33,890 nt of DNA. Origin: Micavibrio sp. Its GTDB lineage: Bacteria; Pseudomonadota; Alphaproteobacteria; UBA9219. The notes below the pieces were generated by a model. The model was given only the letters and a program-made list of their open reading frames with translations, was not told where the DNA came from and did no database searches. Shown piece by piece: positions 1 through 7,157 of this stretch. Numbering within the stretch: position 1 is the stretch's first letter; each line of letters begins with the position of its first letter. The position numbers and the translations under genes were made by a program. The stretch covers positions 1 to 33,890 of the forward strand of contig DYDA01000017.1 in the NCBI GenBank assembly GCA_020718105.1, in the 5' to 3' direction.

Positions 1-46
1 GCTCGCAATGACGATAGGGGTGGGGTTCAGCGGGCGGTTGGTATAA
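1..46. repeat. Left copy of a 46-bp direct repeat
   Basis: Bases 1-46 recur exactly at 195-240, a 194-bp spacing. The copy contains the left arm (32-40) of a 9-bp inverted repeat whose right arm is at 50-58, so here it can fold into a hairpin. At 195-240 only the left arm is kept. The copy starts at the window edge, so the repeat may extend further left. No coding potential is seen. Confidence 0.8.
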
Positions 47-83
47 TATCAACCGCCCAATAAAACGACTCTCAAATAGAATC

Positions 84-207
84 CGTCATCGCGAGCGGAG
101 CCGAAGGCGGAGCGTGGCGATCCATCACCTGAAGTGGCGAATAGGGGCTTTTGTGGAAAGTGTGGGAGATGGATTGCCGCGCTCGCATGCGCTCGCTCGC
201 AATGACG
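84..207. repeat. REP/MITE-like inverted-repeat element
   Basis: The ends are imperfect inverted repeats: 84-124 starts CGTCATCGCGAGCG and ends GGCGATCCAT, and 169-207 reads the same in reverse complement with a few changes. Each arm has a small internal hairpin. The CGTCATTGCGAG...ATCCAT pattern is a common type of bacterial intergenic palindromic repeat (general knowledge). It lies just downstream of the RNase E/G-like gene and encodes no protein I would defend. Confidence 0.75.
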
Positions 208-240
208 ATAGGGGTGGGGTTCAGCGGGCGGTTGGTATAA
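195..240. repeat. Right copy of the 46-bp direct repeat
   Basis: Identical to bases 1-46. It overlaps the right end of the palindromic element at 84-207 and stops 24 bases short of the RNase E/G-like stop codon. The two copies suggest a tandem duplication of an approximately 194-bp unit containing the element. Confidence 0.8.
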
Positions 241-263
241 CTAAGACGATAGCGGTAGCGTTT

Positions 264-1139
264 TTATGCGCCGATGACAGCCACCAATGGCGGGCCGCGC
301 CGCGTGCGCGTAGCCTCTAAAAGACCTAGTTTGTTAAGGCCGAAACAGGCTAGGCCAGCGGGATCGTCAGCCACGACGCGCTCAAACGCATTTACGACTT
401 TTGAGACATCAGCGCGCGCCGCCATCTTCAGGCAATCGATCACGATAATGCCGCTTAGGTTTCTCAGGCGGATTTGCCGCGCCGCTTCACGAACCGCGAT
501 AAGGTTCGTGGCTGTTGGGTTGCTTGATGCGCCGCCGTTCACATCGATGGCAACCAGCGCCGCCGTAGGTTGAATAATCAAACTCGCGCCGCTAGGCAAA
601 GGCACGTTGGGCGATTGCAGCCCGCTGATAATCTCATCCAGTTGCGCGTGAACAGGCCCCTTTCCTTCGTATAACACGGAAAACTCCGCACCGCTCTTTT
701 GATACAAGTCAAAATCCTCTTTCGCGCCAAAGAGCAGGCTCGCTTTGTCGCCTTTTTGAATGTTCATCAAGGCGCGTTGCCACGGCGATGGTGGTGGTTC
801 GATAAGGCCAAGAGCCGCAGGCGCATCAGGAAGGTTCTCAACCATCTCGCCAACCCACGCCTTGCCCTCGTCCATCGTTGTTTGGATGCGCAAGGTCAAA
901 ACCTCGCCCGTCTTCAATGCTTTTTTACTTTGCACGAAAATCTTTTCCGCAAGCCCCGCCTCAACCCACGCGGTCTTTTGTCCCACAAGCGTGCGCACGA
1001 CTTTACCCCGCACCATCGCGCCAGAAAGATCAGGCACGGCAATACGCCCCACATACAAATCAACCAGCGCCCTACCCTGCCACACAGCGGCGCGGATCAC
1101 ATCGCCCTTTCGATCACAAGTGATAACGAGGTTGCTCAT
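264..1139 (-). CDS. Short RNase E/G family protein
   Basis: Member of the RNase E/G family, 291 aa. Residues about 38-100 look like the S1-type RNA-binding segment (GKVVRTLVGQKTAWVEAG...). The nuclease core shows AIDVNGG with Asp199 and Asn201, and IVIDCLKM with Asp235 where RNase E has IDFIDM, so one of the two acidic residues of that motif is a Lys here. LGLLEATRTRRG near the C-terminus matches the family's LGLxExTRxR. It is much shorter than RNase G (about 490 aa) and lacks the zinc-link cysteines. Short relatives next to maf are common in Alphaproteobacteria. Its ATG overlaps the maf stop by 4 bases, so translation is probably coupled. Whether it cleaves RNA is uncertain. Confidence 0.82.
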   Translation of the reverse strand: MSNLVITCDRKGDVIRAAVWQGRALVDLYVGRIAVPDLSGAMVRGKVVRTLVGQKTAWVEAGLAEKIFVQSKKALKTGEVLTLRIQTTMDEGKAWVGEMVENLPDAPAALGLIEPPPSPWQRALMNIQKGDKASLLFGAKEDFDLYQKSGAEFSVLYEGKGPVHAQLDEIISGLQSPNVPLPSGASLIIQPTAALVAIDVNGGASSNPTATNLIAVREAARQIRLRNLSGIIVIDCLKMAARADVSKVVNAFERVVADDPAGLACFGLNKLGLLEATRTRRGPPLVAVIGA

Positions 1140-1717
1140 GCCATAGCTCCCGCGCTTTTCAGCATTTGCGCGACATCAAACAAAGGCAAACCCACAATGC
1201 CGGAATAAGAGCCCTGCATCGCACGGATCAAACACGCGGCGCGGCCTTGGATCGCATAGCCGCCCGCCTTGCCAAGGCCTTCACCCGTTTGAGAGTAAGC
1301 TTCAATTTCCTGCTCCGTTAGGCGCTTAAAGGTCACAGCGCTCATGCTCAAACGCTCAAAGGGCTTAGCTTCAGGACGAAACAACGCCACAGCCGTATAA
1401 ACGCGGTGACGGCGGCCTTGCATCAAGCGCAAGAAGCGGCGCACGTCCTCTGGCCCCTCGGCTTTTGGCAAAAGACGCAAGCCAACCGCGACGACAGTAT
1501 CCGCAGCAAGCACCAACGCTTGCGGATTTTGCGCCGCGATCACCGCGCCCTTTTCATAAGCAAGCCGCACCGCAAGAGCGGCAGGCCTCTCGCCCCGACG
1601 CGGCGTCTCATCAATCTCTGCCGGAAGAACACGATCAGGCGCGATACCAATATCCGCCAAAAGAGCCAAACGGCGCGGCGAGGAAGAGGCCAGAATAAAA
1701 GGCAAAACGGACATCAT
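1136..1717 (-). CDS. maf: Maf nucleotide pyrophosphatase
   Basis: Maf/YhdE/YceF family house-cleaning nucleotide pyrophosphatase, 193 aa, close to the usual 190-200 aa. Visible signatures are LASSSPRR near the N-terminus (phosphate and metal binding), ADTVVAV in the middle with the catalytic Asp, GKAGGYAIQG and SYSGIVGLPL near the C-terminus. The family hydrolyses modified or non-canonical NTPs to NMPs in the cytoplasm. Two adjacent ATGs are possible starts; an AAGG lies 5 bases before the first and 8 before the second. It sits 12 bases after flhB and overlaps the RNase E/G-like gene by 4 bases, so all five genes from fliQ are probably one transcript. Confidence 0.93.
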   Translation of the reverse strand: MMSVLPFILASSSPRRLALLADIGIAPDRVLPAEIDETPRRGERPAALAVRLAYEKGAVIAAQNPQALVLAADTVVAVGLRLLPKAEGPEDVRRFLRLMQGRRHRVYTAVALFRPEAKPFERLSMSAVTFKRLTEQEIEAYSQTGEGLGKAGGYAIQGRAACLIRAMQGSYSGIVGLPLFDVAQMLKSAGAMA

Positions 1718-1729
1718 AAAAACCTTCTT

Positions 1730-2800
1730 TTATCGTTTGCTGTTCTTAAGCTTATACACGTACGAAATGACTTCCGCCACGGCGCGGTAATGTTCGGGCT
1801 GGATCGGCTCATCCAAATCCACAGCCTCATAAAGGGCGCGGGTTAAAGGCGGATTGCTGACCAAAGGCACGCCATGTTCTTCAGCCGTGGCACGAATACG
1901 AGCCGCGATTTGATCCACGCCCTTGGCCACAACAACAGGGGCCGCCATCTTGAGTCCCTCATAGCGAAGCGCCACGGCATAATGAGTCGGGTTTGTCAGA
2001 ACAACGCTGGCGGTTGGCACCTCGGCCATCATACGGCGGCGAGATTTCTCAAGGCGGATTTGGCGCAAGCGCCCCTTGATCATCGGGTCGCCCTCCATCT
2101 GCTTGTTTTCATCCTTGACCTCTTGTTTGCTCATGCGAAGGCCTTTGAAATAACGATGGCGAACATAAAGAATATCGGCCACAGCGATAACGGTAATAAC
2201 AAGCAACAAAAGGGTAATAAGGTGGATCAGATTGTCATGAAAAAAAACCATGCTGCTTAACAAATTAATCTCAACAATGCTGGGAAGCTTTTGGAAAACA
2301 GGCGTTAGAACGCGATAGGCGACATACCCCAAAACAACAAGTTTGAAAAAGCTTTTCACAAGTTCGGAAACCGAGTTCATGGAAAAAAGCTGAGAAAGCC
2401 CACGACTGGGCATAAGCTTGGCTAGATCGAATTTCATTTTTCCAGTGCCAGCGTAAAAGCCGGTCTGGATCATTGTTCCCAAAACAGCCATCACCACCAA
2501 AACACCAAAAAGCAAGGTGAGGCTGAAACCCGTCGTAGAAACAATCCCCATCAGCGCGTTTTGAAGGCCGCCGTCTTCCAGTGATATTTGCTGTGGCTTT
2601 TCAACAAAGGGGCGCAGCGCCAGCAATAAATCTTTGCTGAAAGCGGGTCCCAGCCAAGCGATAACCAGCAAGATTCCGATTGTCATAAACCATGAAGACA
2701 TCTCTCGGCTAACCGGCAAGTTGCCTTCGTCCCGCGCTTCGCTCAACCGTTTACTGGTGGCGTCTTCGGTTTTCTGATCTTGCTCTGTATCTTCAGCCAT
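1730..2800 (-). CDS. flhB: Flagellar export gate protein FlhB
   Basis: FlhB of the flagellar type III secretion apparatus, 356 aa, normal length. It has an acidic and basic N-terminal tail, four hydrophobic membrane segments (about 36-54, 90-112, 150-170, 190-212) and a cytoplasmic domain with the NPTH autocleavage site at 270-273 (cleavage after Asn270). FlhB sets export substrate order by switching from rod/hook to filament proteins. It starts 18 bases after fliR in the same direction. The shorter injectisome homologues share NPTH, but the neighbouring fliQ and fliR and the Maf neighbourhood favour the flagellar form. Confidence 0.95.
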   Translation of the reverse strand: MAEDTEQDQKTEDATSKRLSEARDEGNLPVSREMSSWFMTIGILLVIAWLGPAFSKDLLLALRPFVEKPQQISLEDGGLQNALMGIVSTTGFSLTLLFGVLVVMAVLGTMIQTGFYAGTGKMKFDLAKLMPSRGLSQLFSMNSVSELVKSFFKLVVLGYVAYRVLTPVFQKLPSIVEINLLSSMVFFHDNLIHLITLLLLVITVIAVADILYVRHRYFKGLRMSKQEVKDENKQMEGDPMIKGRLRQIRLEKSRRRMMAEVPTASVVLTNPTHYAVALRYEGLKMAAPVVVAKGVDQIAARIRATAEEHGVPLVSNPPLTRALYEAVDLDEPIQPEHYRAVAEVISYVYKLKNSKR

Positions 2801-2818
2801 AAACGCGCCCCTTTGTGG

Positions 2819-3589
2819 CTATCGAATGAACAAGGCCGAGGCCGTGTCATCAAAAACACTAAGCCACACGCCAAGAATCATACTAAGGCACAAACTTAAA
2901 ACAAAAAAACCTCCCCATATTTGAACGGGAATCAAAACAAGGAAAAGTTGAACTTGCGTCATGAGGCGCTGCATAATCCCCATGGTCGCATAAAGAAGAA
3001 GCCCCATAACAATAAAGGGGGACGCCAACTGAACGCCTATGAGAAAACTTTTACTGGTCGTTTGAATAAAGGCTTGGACAAGATCGGCAAACGGCAGTGT
3101 CTGCCCAACGGGAAAAACCTTATAAGTATCCATAAGAGCGCGAAAAAGAAGCTCATCAAGGCCAGAAATAAACAAAAGCGCAATGGCCGCCGTACTCAAA
3201 AAGACGGATGTTAAAGCGCTTTGCGCCGCAAGCGAAGGATTGAGGATCATAGCATTGGACAGGCCAATATCCATCGCGATCAAAGAACCCGCCGTTTCAA
3301 TAATATCCATCATAAGACGCATGATGGTTCCAAAAAAGATTCCGACAAGCGCCTCCATCGCGATTAAATGCACAAGATCGGCAGGCTGTTTGGGAATAGC
3401 GGGCATCAACGGCGTGAGCACAGGATAAAGAAGAAAAGTAAGAACCAAGGCAAACATCATGCGAATGCGCGGCGAAACAAAGGCCTCGCCAAGTCCTGGA
3501 AACATCATCAACCCCGCGCCAAGGCGCGTAAAAACCAACATAAAGGGAAAGACTTGGCCAGAGAGTTGAGATTCAAGATTGATATTCAT
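2819..3589 (-). CDS. fliR: Flagellar export protein FliR
   Basis: FliR, an integral membrane part of the flagellar export gate (FliPQR core), 256 aa as expected. The protein is almost wholly hydrophobic with about six membrane segments. The N-terminus (VFPFMLVFTRLGAGLMMFPG) and the segment MRLMMDIIETAGSLIAMDIG match the family pattern. It lies 9 bases after fliQ and 18 before flhB, the usual fliQ-fliR-flhB order. fliP is not in the window, so the rest of the export gate is encoded elsewhere. Confidence 0.93.
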   Translation of the reverse strand: MNINLESQLSGQVFPFMLVFTRLGAGLMMFPGLGEAFVSPRIRMMFALVLTFLLYPVLTPLMPAIPKQPADLVHLIAMEALVGIFFGTIMRLMMDIIETAGSLIAMDIGLSNAMILNPSLAAQSALTSVFLSTAAIALLFISGLDELLFRALMDTYKVFPVGQTLPFADLVQAFIQTTSKSFLIGVQLASPFIVMGLLLYATMGIMQRLMTQVQLFLVLIPVQIWGGFFVLSLCLSMILGVWLSVFDDTASALFIR

Positions 3590-3598
3590 CGGGCGCTA

Positions 3599-3874
3599 TC
3601 ACCCACTCAGCCCGATTTGAACAATGCGATCGGTGAGCGTTCTGGTAAAGCCCCCCAGCGTTGCCATCATAAAAGGCAAAAGCCAAATGGTCACGGCAAA
3701 CATTAAAACCATCTTAGGGATAAAGGACAACGTCGCTTCTTGAATCTGCGTGATCGTTTGAATAAGAGAAATAATAATACCAACGACAAGACCGACGAGA
3801 AGCACAGGCCCAACGATCTTGAGCATCACAAGAATGGCCTCACGGCAGATTTCAATAACTTCGGCTTCGGTCAT
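3599..3874 (-). CDS. fliQ: Flagellar export protein FliQ
   Basis: FliQ, the small two-helix subunit of the FliPQR export channel, 91 aa, normal length. Two long hydrophobic helices (about 15-38 and 50-74) flank the family sequence SLIQTITQIQEATLSFIPK. It is the first gene of the minus-strand fliQ-fliR-flhB-maf-RNase run and lies 233 bases after rplA, with the rplA terminator in between, so it probably has its own promoter. Confidence 0.94.
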   Translation of the reverse strand: MTEAEVIEICREAILVMLKIVGPVLLVGLVVGIIISLIQTITQIQEATLSFIPKMVLMFAVTIWLLPFMMATLGGFTRTLTDRIVQIGLSG

Positions 3875-3911
3875 GGGGGCGAATCAAATAAAGGGAAAAA
3901 CAGACGAGCAG

Positions 3912-3917
3912 AGTATA
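3912..3917 (-). promoter_or_regulatory. Candidate -10 box upstream of fliQ
   Basis: On the minus strand the hexamer TATACT lies 38 bases upstream of the fliQ ATG. It is close to the sigma70 -10 consensus, but I see no convincing -35 hexamer at 16-18 bases. A promoter is expected here because the rplA terminator isolates fliQ from the ribosomal genes. Confidence 0.35.
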
Positions 3918-4045
3918 ACCCCTTTCCCAGTCCTAGGCGATAATGAAATAAGAAGGGGCTTACCACCCTTCAAAAAAGGGGAACCACCACGCCTCTCCTT
4001 TTCATCTCTAGCACATCACCTTAAAAACGGACGGACCGCACAGAT

Positions 4046-4084
4046 AAAAAAGCCCCGCCAACCCTTACGATCAGCGAGGCTTTT
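4046..4084 (-). terminator. Rho-independent terminator after rplA
   Basis: On the minus strand, 24 bases beyond the rplA stop, AAAAGCCTCGC pairs with GGCGGGGCTTTT around a loop and is followed by a T tract. The transcript therefore ends here, with no rplJ or rplL following. Confidence 0.8.
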
Positions 4085-4107
4085 CCAATTTTCAAACGAT
4101 CAGGAGG

Positions 4108-4818
4108 TTAGGCCTGCTCGCCGCTTATCGTTGAAAGATCAACCTTCAGGCCAGGGCCCATGGTTGAAGACAACGCTACGCGGTTGATATAAGTGCCCTT
4201 CACACCAGCGGGACGAGCCTTAGCAATCGCGCTGATAAAGGCGCGGGCATTATCGATCAACTGCTCTTCAGTAAAGTTTATCTTACCGATACCAGCATGA
4301 ATAATGCCGCCCTTTTCGGCGCGAAATTCGATCGAGCCAGCCTTGGCCGACTTAATCGCATCCACAACGTTCGGGGTCACGGTGCCAAGTTTTGGGTTAG
4401 GCATAAGGCCACGAGGCCCCAGAACCTTACCCAACTTGCCAACAACGCCCATCATGTCAGGGGTTGCAATGACGCGATCAAAGGCAGAGAAACCGCCCAT
4501 GATCTTTTCGGCCAAATCATCAGCGCCAACGACATCCGCGCCAGCCGCCAAAGCAGCATCCGCTTTTTCGCCCTTGGCAAACACGGCAACGCGCACGCTT
4601 TTACCCGTACCATGGGGCAACTGCACCATACCACGCACAGACTGATCCGATTGCTTTGTATCAATGCCCAGATTGATGGCAATATCCAGCGTCTCGGTGA
4701 ACTTGCGCGACAAGTCGCCCGCGTTCTTTTTGACAAGCTTCACGCCATCTTCAAGAGCATAGAGCTTCTTGCGATCAACAGCGGGGAGAACCTTGCGGAG
4801 TTTTTTTCCTTGTTTCAT
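4108..4818 (-). CDS. rplA: 50S ribosomal protein L1
   Basis: Ribosomal protein L1, 236 aa, normal bacterial length. It binds 23S rRNA at the L1 stalk and, in E. coli, represses translation of its own rplK-rplA mRNA. Family signatures are present: [10 protein letters not shown] at the N-terminus, [34 protein letters not shown] and [17 protein letters not shown] at the C-terminus. A strong GGAGG lies 8 bases before the ATG. rplK ends 3 bases upstream, so the two are coupled. A terminator follows rplA directly, and the usual next genes rplJ and rplL are missing. Confidence 0.98.
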   Translation of the reverse strand: MKQGKKLRKVLPAVDRKKLYALEDGVKLVKKNAGDLSRKFTETLDIAINLGIDTKQSDQSVRGMVQLPHGTGKSVRVAVFAKGEKADAALAAGADVVGADDLAEKIMGGFSAFDRVIATPDMMGVVGKLGKVLGPRGLMPNPKLGTVTPNVVDAIKSAKAGSIEFRAEKGGIIHAGIGKINFTEEQLIDNARAFISAIAKARPAGVKGTYINRVALSSTMGPGLKVDLSTISGEQA

Positions 4819-4821
4819 GGC

Positions 4822-5253
4822 TTATTCCTCCACTACCAAAAGGCCCATCGAACGAGCCGAACCGACCAGCATTTTAGCCGCCGCTTCCACATCGTTCGCG
4901 TTCATATCGACGATTTTCTCTTTCGCAATTTCACGCAATTGCGTCATCGTGATCTTGCCAACAATCGCCGTTCCGGGGGTCTTGGAACCATGCTCAAGCT
5001 TAATCGCCTTTTTGATCCAATAGGTATTGGGGGGCTTTTTGGTGATAAACGTAAACGTGCGATCCGAAAAGGCCGAGATCACGACAGGAATGGGCATACC
5101 CTTTTCCATGCCTTGCGTCTTGGCGTTGAACTGCTTACAAAAGTCCATAATGTTAAGACCGCGTTGACCCAAAGCAGGGCCAATTGGTGGGGACGGGTTC
5201 GCCGCCCCAGCCGGTACTTGCAGCTTGATATAGCCGACAATTTCCTTTGCCAT
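4822..5253 (-). CDS. rplK: 50S ribosomal protein L11
   Basis: Ribosomal protein L11, 143 aa from the start chosen here. It binds the GTPase-associated centre of 23S rRNA. The sequence has [21 protein letters not shown] in the N-terminal domain and the C-terminal rRNA-binding domain with [14 protein letters not shown] and [10 protein letters not shown]. The open frame continues upstream to 5340, but the ATG at 5253 gives the canonical [10 protein letters not shown] and has GGAAGGAGAG just upstream; the longer version would begin inside a repeat element. The gene overlaps nothing and is followed by rplA after 3 bases. Confidence 0.97.
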   Translation of the reverse strand: MAKEIVGYIKLQVPAGAANPSPPIGPALGQRGLNIMDFCKQFNAKTQGMEKGMPIPVVISAFSDRTFTFITKKPPNTYWIKKAIKLEHGSKTPGTAIVGKITMTQLREIAKEKIVDMNANDVEAAAKMLVGSARSMGLLVVEE

Positions 5254-5335
5254 TTTACTCTCTCCTTCCGATCCATAGAGACCGGATGTTGATTGCAGTC
5301 TTCGTCGATAGTTGAAAACCACACCATCCCTTATT

Positions 5336-5441
5336 GTCATCCCCGCGAAAGCGGGGATCCAGCTGCGCGGCGTCTGCCGCGCAAAAGAGTCTTATGCCGC
5401 GTAGACACGCGGCGCTGGATTCCCGCTTTCGCGGGGATGAC
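5336..5441. repeat. REP-type palindromic repeat between nusG and rplK
   Basis: The ends are long inverted repeats: 5336-5362 starts GTCATCCCCGCGAAAG, and 5415-5441 is its reverse complement with one change. Between them is a second hairpin around GCCGCG. This is the widespread repeat whose translation reads VIPAKAGIQ (general knowledge), so the short open frames over it are not genes. It lies between the candidate L1 leader hairpin and rplK, within what should be one transcript. Confidence 0.9.
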
Positions 5442-5590
5442 GCTAAAGGATAAACGGCTCTTCAAAAACCGACTAAACTCCAACGTTTCAAAACGCCAAA
5501 CAGCCACGGCGTCTCCGCCGCAGTCATCTGACAACCATTCTCTTTGAAGGATTTTCATCCCCCTTTTCCGCCGTTCAAGAACAGCGGCGG

Positions 5591-5637
5591 CGTGGTCCGG
5601 CTCCCCAAGGGAACTTTTCGGGGAGAACCTCCCACAC
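5591..5637 (-). promoter_or_regulatory. Candidate L1-binding leader hairpin of rplK-rplA
   Basis: Just downstream of nusG, the minus strand can form GTGG...CCAC as an outer stem and CTCCCC...GGGGAG as an inner stem, separated by an asymmetric internal loop (GAGGTT against CCGGA). L1-binding sites on rplK mRNAs are short stems with an asymmetric loop that mimic 23S rRNA (established for E. coli). The position fits, but I recognise it only by shape. The hairpin lies about 340 bases from the rplK start because of the inserted repeat. Confidence 0.4.
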
Positions 5638-5685
5638 CTTTTGCTTAAGCGGTTTTATAGAGCGCAAAACCGCGAAAGTAAACGC

Positions 5686-6216
5686 TTAAATCTTCTCCAC
5701 TTGCGTGAATTCCAGCTCAACCGGCGTGGCACGACCAAAGATCGATACGGCGACCTTCAGGCGTGATTTGCCCTCATCCACATCCTCAACAACGCCGTTA
5801 AATGAGGCAAACGGCCCTTCGGCCACGCGCACTTGCTCTCCCACCACAAAGGAGATAGAGGGTTTGGGATGCTCAAAGCCTTCTTGGACTTGGTTAAGAA
5901 TGCGCTGGGCTTCCTTTTCCGAAATAGGCGAAGGCTTGCCGCCGCCGCCCAAAAAGCCCGTGACCTTGGCCGTATTCTTGACCAGATGCCAACTCTCGTC
6001 CGTCAGATCCATTTTGATCAGGACATACCCAGGAAGGAATTTACGCTCGGCTCCAACTTTTTTGCCGCGACGAACCTCAATCACCTCTTCGGTGGGCACA
6101 AGGATTTCCGAGAAAAAATCTTCAAGGCCTTTTTTAATCGCCGTTTCGCGAATGGTCTGCGCGACCTTTTTTTCAAAGCCTGAATAAACGTGAATGACGT
6201 ACCAACGAAGTGCCAT
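5686..6216 (-). CDS. nusG: Transcription elongation/antitermination factor NusG
   Basis: NusG, 176 aa, normal length. The N-terminal NGN domain (RWYVIHVYSGFEKKVAQTI, then FLPGYVLIKMDLTDESWHLV) binds RNA polymerase; the C-terminal KOW domain (VGEQVRVAEGPFASFNGVVEDV, ending ELEFTQVEKI) contacts Rho or ribosomal S10. AAGGAG lies 8 bases upstream of the ATG. It follows secE after 18 bases, the standard secE-nusG pair. Confidence 0.98.
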   Translation of the reverse strand: MALRWYVIHVYSGFEKKVAQTIRETAIKKGLEDFFSEILVPTEEVIEVRRGKKVGAERKFLPGYVLIKMDLTDESWHLVKNTAKVTGFLGGGGKPSPISEKEAQRILNQVQEGFEHPKPSISFVVGEQVRVAEGPFASFNGVVEDVDEGKSRLKVAVSIFGRATPVELEFTQVEKI

Positions 6217-6234
6217 CGTAAATGCTCCTTATGA

Positions 6235-6426
6235 TCAGGCTCTCATGCCCAAAATCTTGCTAATGGTGAAACCAAGGATGTTATCGACAAAAAAGAAAAA
6301 CAACCCCGCGACCAAAGCCATGCCGATAATCAGTACGGTTGTCATGACAATTTCTTTTTGCGTCGGCCAAGTCACCTTGCCTATCTCGCGCTTGGTCTCG
6401 TGGAAAAACTCAACTAACTTTGCCAT
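6235..6426 (-). CDS. secE: Preprotein translocase subunit SecE
   Basis: SecE, 63 aa, the short single-span form usual outside enterobacteria. The amphipathic helix KLVEFFHETKREIGKVTWPT carries the conserved KVTWPT, followed by one membrane span at about 27-50. It clamps SecY in the SecYEG channel. It lies between tRNA-Trp and nusG on the same strand, a common bacterial arrangement. Confidence 0.96.
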   Translation of the reverse strand: MAKLVEFFHETKREIGKVTWPTQKEIVMTTVLIIGMALVAGLFFFFVDNILGFTISKILGMRA

Positions 6427-6468
6427 GATCAGGCTCCTTATTTTTTGTAAGCTCTTAGCTCTACGAAG

Positions 6469-6544
6469 TGGCAGGAGTGGAGGGGATCGAACCCGCAGCC
6501 TTCGGTTTTGGAGACCGACGCTCTACCAATTGAGCTACACTCCT
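6469..6544 (-). tRNA. tRNA-Trp (anticodon CCA)
   Basis: A full cloverleaf on the minus strand: acceptor AGGAGTG/CACTCCT, D arm with AGCTCAATTGGTAGAGC, anticodon arm TCGGT-CTCCAAA-ACCGA giving anticodon CCA, T arm with GGGTTCGATCCCC, discriminator G and an encoded CCA end. It sits 42 bases upstream of secE, a common bacterial position. Confidence 0.97.
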
Positions 6545-6745
6545 AAAGCTTCGTTTAATCGTTAAGAACTCTTCTTGAACCCACAATCGCCCGTCCGGCG
6601 GATCGCGTCGGACTAAGCTTATCAATTTGTTGGGAACGGTGCTTTTTACCCCATTTGTACAGAAAAAGAAAGAGGATTTTATCCCTTTCTTACACTTCTA
6701 TCTTGCTGTAATAAAAGGCTCGTGATAGAGGATGACCACCCATGA

Positions 6746-6900
6746 GCGGGCGAACGCTTAGTGGTAAAGCACCAGCCTTCCAAGCTGGCTATGAGGGTCG
6801 ACAAAATGCGAAAGCATTTTGGACGCATCCCGCGAAGCGGGGGAGCCCGAAGGGGCAAAAACAGGCGCGTTCCGCCTGTTTTTGATCATTCCCTTCACCC
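6746..6900 (+). pseudogene. Interrupted tRNA-Gly(TCC) copy 1
   Basis: Bases 6746-6801 match the 5' part of the intact tRNA-Gly through the anticodon arm (anticodon TCC) and half of the T-loop. An 87-nt insert follows (6802-6888), and 6889-6900 resumes the T-stem and acceptor (TTCCCTTCACCC) before the sequence departs into a GC hairpin without CCA. This copy also has an extra base and substitutions near the acceptor/D-arm junction and lacks one T in the T-loop. It cannot give a normal tRNA unless the insert is removed and the 3' end repaired. Confidence 0.8.
6857..6883 (+). terminator. Terminator-like hairpin inside tRNA-Gly copy 1
   Basis: AAAAACAGGCG pairs with CGCCTGTTTTT around a 5-base loop, giving a stem followed by a T run. 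It is the last of four hairpins in the 87-nt insert and could end transcription started upstream of copy 1. Confidence 0.55.
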
Positions 6901-6951
6901 ACGGCGGCTTGCCGCCGTAAAGGACGCGTGATACAGATCAACCACCCATGA

Positions 6952-7106
6952 GCGGGTGTAGCTTAGTGGTAAAGCACCAGCCTTCCAAGCTGGCTATGAG
7001 GGTTCGACAAAATGCGAAAGCATTTTGGACGCAACCCGCGAAGCGGGGGCGCCCGAAGGGGCAAAAACAGGCGCGTTCTGCCTGTTTTTGATCATTCCCT
7101 TCACCC
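6952..7106 (+). pseudogene. Interrupted tRNA-Gly(TCC) copy 2
   Basis: Bases 6952-7007 are identical to the 5' part of the intact gene, including D arm, TCC anticodon arm and T-loop up to TTCGA. An 87-nt insert (7008-7094) interrupts the T-loop. Bases 7095-7106 then match the 3' T-stem and acceptor. The acceptor would have a single mismatch (CACCCAC instead of CACCCGC) and no encoded CCA. The insert differs from copy 1 at three positions, none of which breaks a stem. Confidence 0.8.
7063..7089 (+). terminator. Terminator-like hairpin inside tRNA-Gly copy 2
   Basis: Same stem as in copy 1, with one C-to-T change that turns a G-C pair at the loop into G-U. Five Ts follow the GC stem. It separates the copy 2 tRNA 5' part from the intact tRNA downstream. 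Confidence 0.55.
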
Positions 7107-7157
7107 ACGGCGGCTTGCCGCCGTAAAGGACGCGTGATACAGATCAACCACCCATGA

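Noticed and set aside
4297-5292. 331-codon plus-strand frame opposite rplA-rplK
   Set aside because: It crosses two certain ribosomal genes antisense and shows no family resemblance.
5254-5340. Extended N-terminus of rplK starting at 5340
   Set aside because: The extension begins in the REP element; the ATG at 5253 gives canonical L11 with a strong ribosome site.
5337-5558. 73-codon minus-strand frame reading VIPAKAGIQ
   Set aside because: This is the well-known translation of the REP repeat at 5336-5441, not a gene.
6802-7094. Group I intron in tRNA-Gly
   Set aside because: The insert is only 87 nt, lies in the T-loop rather than the anticodon loop, and has no P/Q/R/S core or ORF.
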